A DNA stretch of 64,000 nucleotides from Nocardioides luti. Lineage in GTDB: Bacteria; Actinomycetota; Actinomycetes; Propionibacteriales; Nocardioidaceae. Both the position numbers and the translations under genes were made by a program. How positions within the stretch are numbered: position 1 is the stretch's first letter; every line of letters begins with the position of its first letter. The stretch covers positions 310,001 to 374,000 of the forward strand of contig NZ_JACKXE010000002.1 in assembly GCF_014212315.1 (NCBI RefSeq), written 5' to 3'. Below, one piece after another: positions 57,369 to 64,000 of the stretch. The notes below the pieces were generated by a model. The model had not been told where the DNA came from. It ran no database searches and saw only the letters and a list, made by a program, of their open reading frames with translations.

Positions 57369-58028
57369 ATGCTCCAGACCGTGCTGTCGGCCGTGCTCGG
57401 CCACCTCGGCGGACCCGCCCGACTCGGCCTCGACGTTTTGTCCATGCTGCTCCTTGTAGGCGTGCTCTACCGCCGACGAGTCGCCGCCCCCGAGATGATC
57501 CTCGTCTTCACCGCCCTCAACATCGGGCTCTTCGCCGCCGTCTCCGCGATCGGCTCCGGCAGCTTCCCCACCGGCATCGGCTTCGGGCTCTTCGGGCTGC
57601 TCAGCCTGGTCCGGCTACGCAGCACGGCCTTCACGCTCAAGGACGTCGCCTACACCTTCGTCGCGCTGATCCTGGCCCTGATCAACGGACTGCCCGAACG
57701 CAACCTCATGCTGGTGATCGCTCTCGACATCGTCTTGCTGGCCGCCATCTGGCTCACCGACGACTCGCGATCCACCCAGCCGACCCGGATCATGCGCGTC
57801 ACCCTCGACCGGGCCGTCACCGACACCGATGCGGCCATGGCACTGGTGCGCGACCGGCTCGCCGTCGAGCCGATCAGCCTGAGCGTGGACGACGTCGACT
57901 TCGTCCGCGAGACCACCCGCGTGTCGGTCCGGTACGCCGTGGACGACGGCTGGTGGAGCTGGACCGACGCCCAGAGTGCGAGCAACCGGGCCGACGCGGC
58001 CGAGAGCGGGGCGACCGATGCCCACTGA
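57369..58028 (+). CDS. DUF4956 membrane protein
   Basis: A 219-residue protein with an N-terminal membrane domain of about four helices (LDVLSMLLLVGVLYRRRV, LNIGLFAAVSAIGSGSFPTGIGFGLFGLLSLVRLRS, LMLVIALDIVLLAAIWLTDDS). A cytoplasmic ferredoxin-like C-terminal domain follows. DUF4956 genes are regularly paired with VTC-domain genes, as here (11-base overlap). ATG 57369 has AAAGGA upstream. Confidence 0.9.
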   Translation: MLQTVLSAVLGHLGGPARLGLDVLSMLLLVGVLYRRRVAAPEMILVFTALNIGLFAAVSAIGSGSFPTGIGFGLFGLLSLVRLRSTAFTLKDVAYTFVALILALINGLPERNLMLVIALDIVLLAAIWLTDDSRSTQPTRIMRVTLDRAVTDTDAAMALVRDRLAVEPISLSVDDVDFVRETTRVSVRYAVDDGWWSWTDAQSASNRADAAESGATDAH

Positions 58029-58812
58029 CAGCACCCTCGCCCCTGTCCCGCTCGAACTCCACGGCCGGGACCGCGTCGGACTCGACGAGGTCGTCGAGGA
58101 GGCCGCCCGGATGACCCGGGTCGACCGGAAGTACCTCGTCGACCGCTGCGTCGCCGAGGCCTTCCTCGGTCGCCTGCCCGCCTCCTTCCGGGTCCTCGGG
58201 ATCGACGGCCGCGACAGCACGACGTACTCCTCGGTCTACTTCGACACCCTGCGCCTCGACGCCTGCCGCGACCACGTCCAGCAACGTCGACGCCGCTGGA
58301 AGGTGCGCAGCCGCCTCTACGTCGAGGACCAGCTGTGCCGTTTCGAGGTCAAGACCCGCGACGGGCGCGGCATCACCGAGAAGACTGTGCGCCTCAGCGA
58401 GCCCGGTCGCCACGGACGCCTCGGAACCGACGAGTCCGCCTTTGTGACCCAGGTGCTCGACGACCACGGGCTCGACATCGACGTCGCCACGCTGGTTCCG
58501 TCGATGCGCGTCGACTACACCCGGGTCACCCTCGCCGACACCGCAGCCCACCTGCGCGTGACGCTGGACCTCGGCGTTGAGTGCTCGCTCGACAACGGCC
58601 GGGTCTGGGTCGACGAGGGCTGGGTCCTCGTCGAAACCAAGGGCGGCCTGCGCCCCTCACCGGCCGACGCCCTGCTCGGCTCCCTCGGCGCCCGTCCACG
58701 CTCCTTCTCCAAGTACGTCTCCGCCGCCTCGCTGCTGCGCGACGACATCCCCGACAACGACGTCCGCCGCCTGCGTGGCCGTCAGCTGCACGCCCAGGAG
58801 GCTGTCGCATGA
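58018..58812 (+). CDS. VTC-domain polyphosphate polymerase-like protein
   Basis: A 264-residue VTC/CYTH-type tunnel-fold protein, related to the catalytic domain that makes polyphosphate from ATP in yeast. Basic and acidic tunnel residues are seen in MTRVDRKYLVDRCVAEAFL, TYSSVYFDTLRLDAC, RRRRWKVRSRLYV, CRFEVKTRDGRGITEKTVRL and WVLVETKGGLRPSPADALL. It overlaps DUF4956 and is coupled by ATGA to a PAP2 phosphatase. The operon sits near alkaline phosphatase, so a phosphate-storage role is likely. Confidence 0.9.
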   Translation: MPTDSTLAPVPLELHGRDRVGLDEVVEEAARMTRVDRKYLVDRCVAEAFLGRLPASFRVLGIDGRDSTTYSSVYFDTLRLDACRDHVQQRRRRWKVRSRLYVEDQLCRFEVKTRDGRGITEKTVRLSEPGRHGRLGTDESAFVTQVLDDHGLDIDVATLVPSMRVDYTRVTLADTAAHLRVTLDLGVECSLDNGRVWVDEGWVLVETKGGLRPSPADALLGSLGARPRSFSKYVSAASLLRDDIPDNDVRRLRGRQLHAQEAVA

Positions 58813-59696
58813 CCCGTGCATCGCGCACCCGCACCCGCGCGCCTCGCACCGCCCGGTCCCGGGCGTTCGTCGCCATCGCCGTCGTGGCCGTGCTCACCGT
58901 TCTCGCGGGTGCGATCTCGCCCTGGGCCTACTCCTCCATCGTGGACACCACCGCCAAGGACCGGATCGAGGCCGCCCCGCCGCCGCCGCTCTTCCCCGAC
59001 GCCGACATCGCCCCGATCGGGCAGAAGATCGCCCAGCAGCAGCCGACCGCCGAGCACCTGATGGCCGGTTGGTGGAGCCAGCACGACGCGACCGCGGACG
59101 ATGCCGGGTTCGTCTCCTGGCTCGAGGCGAACCTGCCCGGACCGCCCACCAGCGCGGTTCGGGCACAGGAGATCAAGCAGGTCCAGCGGATCGCCCCGAC
59201 CCGGACCACCGCTGGGATCGCGGCCGCGACCTGGCTTGAGGCCTACGGCAAGAAGGACGTATGGAAGCTCGCAGCCCACGATCAGGCCGAGCTGATGCCC
59301 GTCTCGTCGGGCGATGCCGCCAAGAACGACGTGGACGCGATGCTGTCCATGTCCAAGACCGTCGCCGACACTCTCGGCGCGAAGTACCAGCAGTCCGCGC
59401 CGTACGTCATGGACCCGTCACTGCGTACCGACCACGTGGTCGCCCCCGGGGACGTGTGCCCCTGCTCCTACCCCTCGCGGCATGCGACGTCGGGTGCCGC
59501 GTCAGCGACATACCTCGCCGGCCTCGCGCCGTACCGAGCCGGCGAGTACCGCTGGTGGCAGGACGAGATCGCCTGGTCGCGCGTCTACATGGCCGGGCAC
59601 GTCTCCAGCGACATCACCGGTGGCACGCTGCTGGGCGACATGATCGGGGAATACTTCCTCGTCACCCGCGGCCACCAGCCCGTGCCGGCGACCTGA
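58809..59696 (+). CDS. PAP2-family (vanadium-haloperoxidase-like) phosphatase
   Basis: A 295-residue protein with an N-terminal signal/anchor (AFVAIAVVAVLTVLAGAISPWAY). A soluble acid-phosphatase PAP2 domain follows: EAYGKKDVWKLAAHDQAEL, CPCSYPSRHATSGAASATYL (PSRH motif) and SRVYMAGHVSSDITGGTLLG (final His). Unlike the two multi-helix PAP2 enzymes at 46312 and 49117, it should act outside the membrane. It is coupled by ATGA to the VTC gene. Confidence 0.88.
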   Translation: MTRASRTRTRAPRTARSRAFVAIAVVAVLTVLAGAISPWAYSSIVDTTAKDRIEAAPPPPLFPDADIAPIGQKIAQQQPTAEHLMAGWWSQHDATADDAGFVSWLEANLPGPPTSAVRAQEIKQVQRIAPTRTTAGIAAATWLEAYGKKDVWKLAAHDQAELMPVSSGDAAKNDVDAMLSMSKTVADTLGAKYQQSAPYVMDPSLRTDHVVAPGDVCPCSYPSRHATSGAASATYLAGLAPYRAGEYRWWQDEIAWSRVYMAGHVSSDITGGTLLGDMIGEYFLVTRGHQPVPAT

Positions 59697-59881
59697 GCGC
59701 TTCAACCCATCAGCCAGCCCTCGCCCACGCTCAACCAGAGCATGCTGCGTTCATCGACAAACTGGTCGCCCGCGATCACACCATGGGCGATGCCGACCCC
59801 AGGGCGATCCATCGACGGCATCAGGAGTTGGGGAACGTTGCCGGCGGCTCACGCCGATGGGCGCTCACGGAGTCCGACCGG

Positions 59882-60493
59882 CTACGGAGCTGGCGGGTAG
59901 ACCGCGGAGCGGAGCAGACCGGCGAGGTGGACGGCGTACGCCGCGAGCGTGCGAGTGGTGCCGTCGGTAGCCTCGGGCGTCTCGTCGAGATCGTTGAAGT
60001 CGGTGTCCTGCATGGCCTCGCCGACCCAGTAGGTGCTGGCGTTCGCGGGAATCGTGAAGCCCACATCGTTGAGGGCCTGGAGGCACTCGGCGACTGTGTG
60101 GTGGGCGCCGTCCTCGTTCCCGACGACGGCGACCGCGGCAACCTTGCCCGTGGTCGGGTAGTGCCCATCGTCGTCGGCCTCTCCCAACTCCGCGTCGAGT
60201 CGCTCCAGGACCATCTTGCACACTGAGGAAGGTTGGCCCATCCAGATCGGGGTGGAGATCACCACGATGTCCGCCGCCAGCAACCGCTCGCGGATCTGCG
60301 GCCAGGCGTCACCGTCCCCCTCGTCGTTCGTCACCCCGAAACGGACGTCGTGGTCGACGATCCGGACGATGTCGCCTGGCACCCCATGGGTGCCGAGCGC
60401 ATCGAGCACCTGTTGGGCAAGCAGCATCGAGCTCGAGGGAGTGGGTGACTTCTTGAGCGTGCAGTCGAGGACGATCGCGCGCAGATCAGGCAT
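59882..60493 (-). CDS. Flavodoxin-like NAD(P)H-dependent oxidoreductase
   Basis: A 203-residue FMN-binding protein. AIVLDCTLKKSPTPSSSMLLA is the FMN phosphate loop, DIVVISTPIWMGQPSSVCKMVLERLDAEL the second FMN contact, and AAVAVVGNEDGAHHTVAECLQALNDVGF the third. Such reductases act on quinones, nitro or azo compounds. It stands alone, with 185 empty bases to the PAP2 gene on one side. Confidence 0.88.
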   Translation of the reverse strand: MPDLRAIVLDCTLKKSPTPSSSMLLAQQVLDALGTHGVPGDIVRIVDHDVRFGVTNDEGDGDAWPQIRERLLAADIVVISTPIWMGQPSSVCKMVLERLDAELGEADDDGHYPTTGKVAAVAVVGNEDGAHHTVAECLQALNDVGFTIPANASTYWVGEAMQDTDFNDLDETPEATDGTTRTLAAYAVHLAGLLRSAVYPPAP

Positions 60494-61357
60494 CGATACC
60501 TCCGTGTGTCGAACTGGTCGGGTTCAGCCGTACCCAGCCCACCTGCCCCTACGCAGACCAGCAAGCATCATGAGCAATGCGGCCCGGGCTCGTGAGTCGA
60601 ACCCATGCTCACCGTCATCCGCCCGCTCCTCATCCCCTAGTCCCCGGCCGGCATGCCGCCTTGAGGCTGACACCGTCAAGAACGACCCGGACCGAACCGA
60701 CCACCACACCGGGCACCGGGATGCGCCGAGATATCCGTACGAGAAAACTGCGACTCCAGGTGGGTGGGTTGCTGATTCCCACCTTGGCCCGCTGGCGCCT
60801 GCAGACGCAGCGTGCCTCGCCGTGGCATAACGACTGAGTCAGGCTGCCCAAGAAGAGCTTGCGCCCGCCACGTCCCACCCTTCAAGGTGCGCGGCGGGCC
60901 CACCGTCACCACACGATCGGTCCAGACCAGCCGCTCGCACCGATAACCCTGGCCGTCGAGCAGGCGTTAACTAGGCAGTTCTCCTGTCTCCCACATCACA
61001 GGAGAGCGGAGTCAGGCCATGCGGGGGCGTTGAGGGGACGGGCCAGCTCCGGAATCGCCGAGGTCTCGGGCCTCGGCGATTCATGTCCCCAGGCGCCATC
61101 GGCGACAAGAATCTTCGTTTTCAGGACGGAGTCGACGTGATCGATCTACGGTCGTGTGGTCGGCCTTTCGGGGTGCTGCAGGCACAACGGGGCCGACACC
61201 TAGGGACATTCGCCGGGCAGCCCCGTTCTGCTGGTGCAGCCCGGGAATCCGCCTCGGCTCCGCCGCTCGGAACTCCCACGCCGGGCGGCGGAGTTCGGCC
61301 TCTCACCCTTTGGCATGAGGACGGCCGGCATCCGGGTTCCCCTAGGCTCCGGTGACC
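60494..61357. other. Non-coding stretch
   Basis: About 860 bases without a supportable gene. It contains short inverted repeats, for example GCCGAGGTCTCGGGCCTCGGC at 61057-61077, but no T-run terminator and no regulon promoter. An unannotated small RNA cannot be excluded. Confidence 0.45.
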
Positions 61358-62014
61358 ATGGACGACCCCCGGATTCGCCCCGTCCGCACCGCCATCGCGC
61401 ACGACGATCCCATCGTGACCGCGGGTTTCGCCGCCCTTCTGGCGCATGAGGACCATGTCAAGGTGATCGACGTGCACGATGGCGCGTCTCCGCTCGGACG
61501 CGTCGACGTCCTGCTCCTCGATCCGGCCCAGGAAGCAGCCACCGCCGTCGACATCTCCGCGCTCACCCACCGCGGCGTCAAGGTCCTGGCGTTCACCTGG
61601 GACTTGAGCTCGGCGGCCACACGCAGTGCCGTGCTCGCAGGCGCCTGCGGAGCAGTGTGGAAAGGATCGAATGCTCAGCAACTCACCGCAGCGATCTCCC
61701 AGGCGGCCGCCGGTCAACGGGTCTACGCGTGCGACGGTCGATCGGGAGGGGCTTGGCCGGGCGGCAGAGAGGGTCTCAGCCGGGTCGAGTCAGAGGTGCT
61801 CGGGCTCATCGCGCAGGGTCTCAGCAACCACGAGGTCGCCCGAAGGCGACAGGTCAGCATCAACACGATCAAGTCGACCGTGCGCGCCCTCTATCGCAAG
61901 ATCGATGTGACGCGTCGGTCGCAGGCCGTTGCGTGGGCCATCGAGCACGGTTTCCCTCCCGCTCTGCGCGACGACGCGACCCTGCTGCGAGAACGCTGGC
62001 TCCGCAATTCCTAG
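61358..62014 (+). CDS. Orphan LuxR/NarL-type response regulator
   Basis: A 218-residue regulator. A receiver-like N-terminal domain starts RTAIAHDDPIVTAGFAALLA and has VDVLLLDPAQEAATAVDI where the phosphoacceptor lies. The C-terminal GerE helix-turn-helix is SRVESEVLGLIAQGLSNHEVARRRQVSINTIKSTVRALYRKI. The typical KPF Lys region reads GAVWKGSNAQQL. No histidine kinase is adjacent. ATG 61358 or the GTG two codons earlier is the start. Confidence 0.88.
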   Translation: MDDPRIRPVRTAIAHDDPIVTAGFAALLAHEDHVKVIDVHDGASPLGRVDVLLLDPAQEAATAVDISALTHRGVKVLAFTWDLSSAATRSAVLAGACGAVWKGSNAQQLTAAISQAAAGQRVYACDGRSGGAWPGGREGLSRVESEVLGLIAQGLSNHEVARRRQVSINTIKSTVRALYRKIDVTRRSQAVAWAIEHGFPPALRDDATLLRERWLRNS

Positions 62015-62188
62015 CCGGGACCAGAAACGGCCCCACCCCATCGGGGGAGGCCGGCACCATTTCTCGTCGCATCACCCCTGCCGGCCTTATGATTGCCCTG
62101 GTTGCTCCGAGGTGCTGCAGACACTCCGCGGGCGATCTCCCCTGGAAGCTCGACCAGTCGCGAGCTGGTCGAACTCCGCTCCACGAAC

Positions 62189-62230
62189 GACCCCACGGCA
62201 CCGGCCCCCGTCCGGAGCCGTGGGGTCTTT
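62189..62230 (+). terminator. Strong hairpin terminator
   Basis: GACCCCACGGC (62189-62199) pairs perfectly with GCCGTGGGGTC (62217-62227) and is followed by TTT. A further stem, TCGACCAG with CTGGTCGA, lies just upstream (about 62150-62172). It likely ends the transcript of the LuxR-type gene or of an RNA in the 170-base gap. Confidence 0.75.
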
Positions 62231-62454
62231 CACGGCTTACCACCGGGCGCCTGCCAGGGAGATCCGCCGCGTCTTCGAAGACTCCCAGGAGTCCTTCTGT
62301 CGAGTAACCACCAAGTCCGGTCCGTCGCCAAACCGGCTAGTGGCGACTTGCCGGACCCCCAGGAGTTTCGGGCGCTGCATTTGGCATCCATTCCTTCCCC
62401 GCCGGGGGGTTCACTGCGGCTCGCAGGTTGGAAGGCATGAGTAGATTTCGGCTG

Positions 62455-62492
62455 CACCGCCTCACCGTCCACCCCCGTTCGGCGAGGCGGTG
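62455..62492. terminator. CACCGCCTC hairpin
   Basis: CACCGCCTC (62455-62463) pairs with GAGGCGGTG (62484-62492), followed by TCTCGTCT. The same stem sequence occurs at 56385-56422. The rest of 62231-63344 holds no clear gene other than the doubtful small frame at 62740. Confidence 0.55.
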
Positions 62493-62739
62493 TCTCGTCT
62501 ATGCGGTGCCGGTCGGCTTCGAGCGCTGCGTGCGGGGTACGGCGGGTACATGGCAAATCCGAACAGCACGCACGTCCTCTGGTTGACCTCATCGTGACGG
62601 CAATCCTCATCGCTCTCGGAGCCATGTTTGTCCGCAGGCGCTCAAAGGAGACGACACGGACCAGATCGACTCTCAGCAGGGTCAGTCCGTTGTGCTTCGA
62701 GCATGCCGGCCGAATCCAGGTGTGCGGCAGGCGCCTGTG

Positions 62740-62934
62740 ATGGAACAACCTGTCGGCATGGAATGGACAGACCTCGCCCAGGAGTACATAGACACCTTCG
62801 GCCAGCACCCGGCGGCCCCGTACGACCCGCCTCTCCTGCCGCCCGGCGTCACTGCCGATTCAGAATCCGGGGAGATCGGCGCAGCGGATCGCTTGGTTGC
62901 AACTGATGAGTCAGAGCAGGCGCCGAACGAGTGA
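62740..62934 (+). CDS. Possible 64-residue hypothetical protein
   Basis: A short frame from ATG 62740: MEQPVGMEWTDLAQEYIDTF, then GQHPAAPYDPPLLPPGVTAD, with an acidic tail. The amino-acid make-up is plausible for a small soluble protein, but no ribosome site, family or operon supports it. It may be chance. Confidence 0.3.
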   Translation: MEQPVGMEWTDLAQEYIDTFGQHPAAPYDPPLLPPGVTADSESGEIGAADRLVATDESEQAPNE

Positions 62935-63344
62935 TGTTGCGCCACGCAAGCAGCGGCGCATCATGGCGACCGCGGACCACCCATACTCCCCCAGATCGCT
63001 GGACCGTCTCAGCCCGGGATAGTCGATCGAGCCGCTGTTTGGGCCAATCCGCACCGCCCTCTCCAGCGGGGAGCTAGCCAGCCTCGACGATTCTCCGCAG
63101 CAGCACGCTCTCCTAGCCTCGGCCCGGCCCAAGTACGCAAACAACTCAGCACACGCTGCGGGCCGCCACGTGACCCCCGGCCTCGGCGACGTCTGCCTGC
63201 CGGTTTCAAGTCGCTTTGGGGGCAATGCCCAAAGATGCGGGTCGACATCGTGCAACCCACGATGTGACGGTGCCGTCTCCCCCGCTGTTCGCCAGACCGG
63301 TCAGAGTTTACGAACTGGAAACGACGCAGGTCCGTTGCGGTAAA

Positions 63345-63359
63345 GGAAACATAGTTTCC
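63345..63359. promoter_or_regulatory. Inverted repeat upstream of amt
   Basis: GGAAAC and GTTTCC around ATA, 47 bases before the ammonium transporter start. Nitrogen regulators of actinobacteria (GlnR, AmtR) act at such promoters; the match to either consensus is only partial. Confidence 0.45.
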
Positions 63360-63406
63360 TCAGCGGAAGCGAGGTACCGGCCTCGAACCCACCGCAGGAG
63401 AGACAC

Positions 63407-64000
63407 ATGGACACAGGAACCACGGCCTTCATGCTGTGCTCGATCATCGGCCTGACGGTGATGATCCCCGGGCTGGCGCTGTTCTACGGCGGCATGGTCA
63501 GCGTGAAGAGCTCGGTGAACATGATGATGATGACCTACGGCGCAGTCGCGGTCGTCGGGCTCCTGTGGTTCGTCTTCGGGTTCTCCCTGGTCTTCGGCGA
63601 CTCCATCGGCGGCCTGTTCGGGAACCCCGGCGACTTCTTCGGCAGCTCCGGCCTGTTCAGCCCTGACGGGTCGACGGCTCAAACCAGTTACTCGGGTCTG
63701 CCCATCCTCCTGTTCTCACTCTTCCAGGCCCTCTTCGCCTGCATCACCGTCGCCCTGATCTCCGGTGCGGCAGCCGACCGGATGAAGTTCTCAGCGTGGA
63801 TGGTGTTCGCCGGGATCTGGGCGGTCGTGGTGTACTTCCCCGTCGCCCACTGGGTCTTCGCATTCGACGGCGTCGTCTCGGAGCACGGAGGCTGGATCGC
63901 GAACAAGCTCGGGGCCCTCGACTTCGCGGGTGGCACCGCGGTGCACATCAACGCCGGCGCGGGTGCCCTCGCTGTCGCGATCGTGCTCGGCAAGTCCGCC
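63407..64000 (+). CDS. amtB: Ammonium transporter (partial, runs off window)
   Basis: The first 198 codons of an Amt/Mep/Rh channel that carries ammonium across the membrane. ATG 63407 has AGGAG six bases upstream. Signature stretches: LTVMIPGLALFYGGMVSVKSSVNMMMMTYGAVAVVGLLWFVFGFSL (helices 1-2), FQALFACITVALISGAAADRMKFSAWMVF and VYFPVAHWVF. It reaches DFAGGTAVHINAGAGALAVAIVLG with the first conserved channel His. The reading frame is open at the window edge. Neighbours downstream are not visible; glnB/glnD often follow. Confidence 0.93.
   Translation, partial: MDTGTTAFMLCSIIGLTVMIPGLALFYGGMVSVKSSVNMMMMTYGAVAVVGLLWFVFGFSLVFGDSIGGLFGNPGDFFGSSGLFSPDGSTAQTSYSGLPILLFSLFQALFACITVALISGAAADRMKFSAWMVFAGIWAVVVYFPVAHWVFAFDGVVSEHGGWIANKLGALDFAGGTAVHINAGAGALAVAIVLGKSA

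Noticed and set aside
60859..61140. Short plus-strand gene between the flavodoxin-like and LuxR-type genes
   Set aside because: No ribosome site, no recognisable motif and low coding character.

Overview
The window is high-GC, densely packed DNA that looks actinobacterial. Start codons are often GTG, adjacent genes overlap by ATGA or GTGA, and the content includes MmpL-type transporters, CYP153 and other P450s, mycothiol-type PIG-L enzymes and CmtR/CadD-like metal resistance. The best fit is a hydrocarbon-using member of the Nocardioidaceae (Nocardioides-like). That placement is an inference from gene content; no rRNA or tRNA was seen.

1-4.75 kb is mobile DNA. Three translationally coupled tyrosine recombinases (a RIT, recombinase-in-trio, element) abut a truncated IS3-family element. 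That IS3 copy is itself split by an intact IS30-family element with 22-bp inverted repeats. 4.7-28.6 kb is a lipid, alkane and acyl-CoA region. It holds a decayed alkB remnant, TetR regulators, a BtrH-like/transglutaminase-like pair, an acyltransferase, two hotdog thioesterases and an acyl-CoA dehydrogenase. It also holds a GMC oxidoreductase and a complete CYP153 operon: ferredoxin, P450, ferredoxin reductase, acyl-CoA ligase, a small protein, aldehyde dehydrogenase and SDR. An AraC regulator is divergent from that operon. An MmpL exporter, a second P450 and an unknown protein lie behind a TetR operator that is a perfect palindrome. Together these could take an alkane or other hydrophobic chain to the alcohol, aldehyde, acid and acyl-CoA, and then into beta-oxidation.

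28.6-38.7 kb is an accessory island. It has three copies of a ~260-bp composite direct repeat (an 80-bp core with one difference between copies, followed by two covarying hairpins). Each copy lies just upstream of a short plus-strand cassette-type gene (YciI, VOC, GNAT). The island also carries a YciI/sigma-factor pair, a HEAT protein, a tyrosine integrase, a cadmium-resistance locus (CmtR-like repressor, CadD) and several broken genes: an ASCH fragment, an aldo-keto reductase tail, a RelE-like toxin and a partial duplicate of a small gene. This integron-like layout is the strongest candidate here for an undescribed system.

38.7-59.7 kb is a cell-envelope and polyphosphate region. It has an eight-gene operon with overlapping starts: transporter, duplicated-domain membrane protein, DPM-like glycosyltransferase, two further glycosyltransferases, polysaccharide deacetylase, LPG-synthase-like flippase and PIG-L deacetylase. 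It also has three PAP2 phosphatases, a PMT/ArnT-like transferase, a DedA protein, an OmpR-type two-component system, a secreted alkaline phosphatase operon and a DUF4956/VTC/PAP2 operon. Six promoters in this region share one architecture: two CTTCA(T/C) hexamers exactly 11 bp apart, then a CCTAGCGTC-like element 14 bp after the second hexamer. One of them precedes the two-component genes, so an autoregulated envelope/phosphate regulon is proposed.

59.7-64 kb is sparse: a flavodoxin-like reductase, an orphan LuxR-type regulator, hairpins, long non-coding stretches and the start of an ammonium transporter cut by the window edge.
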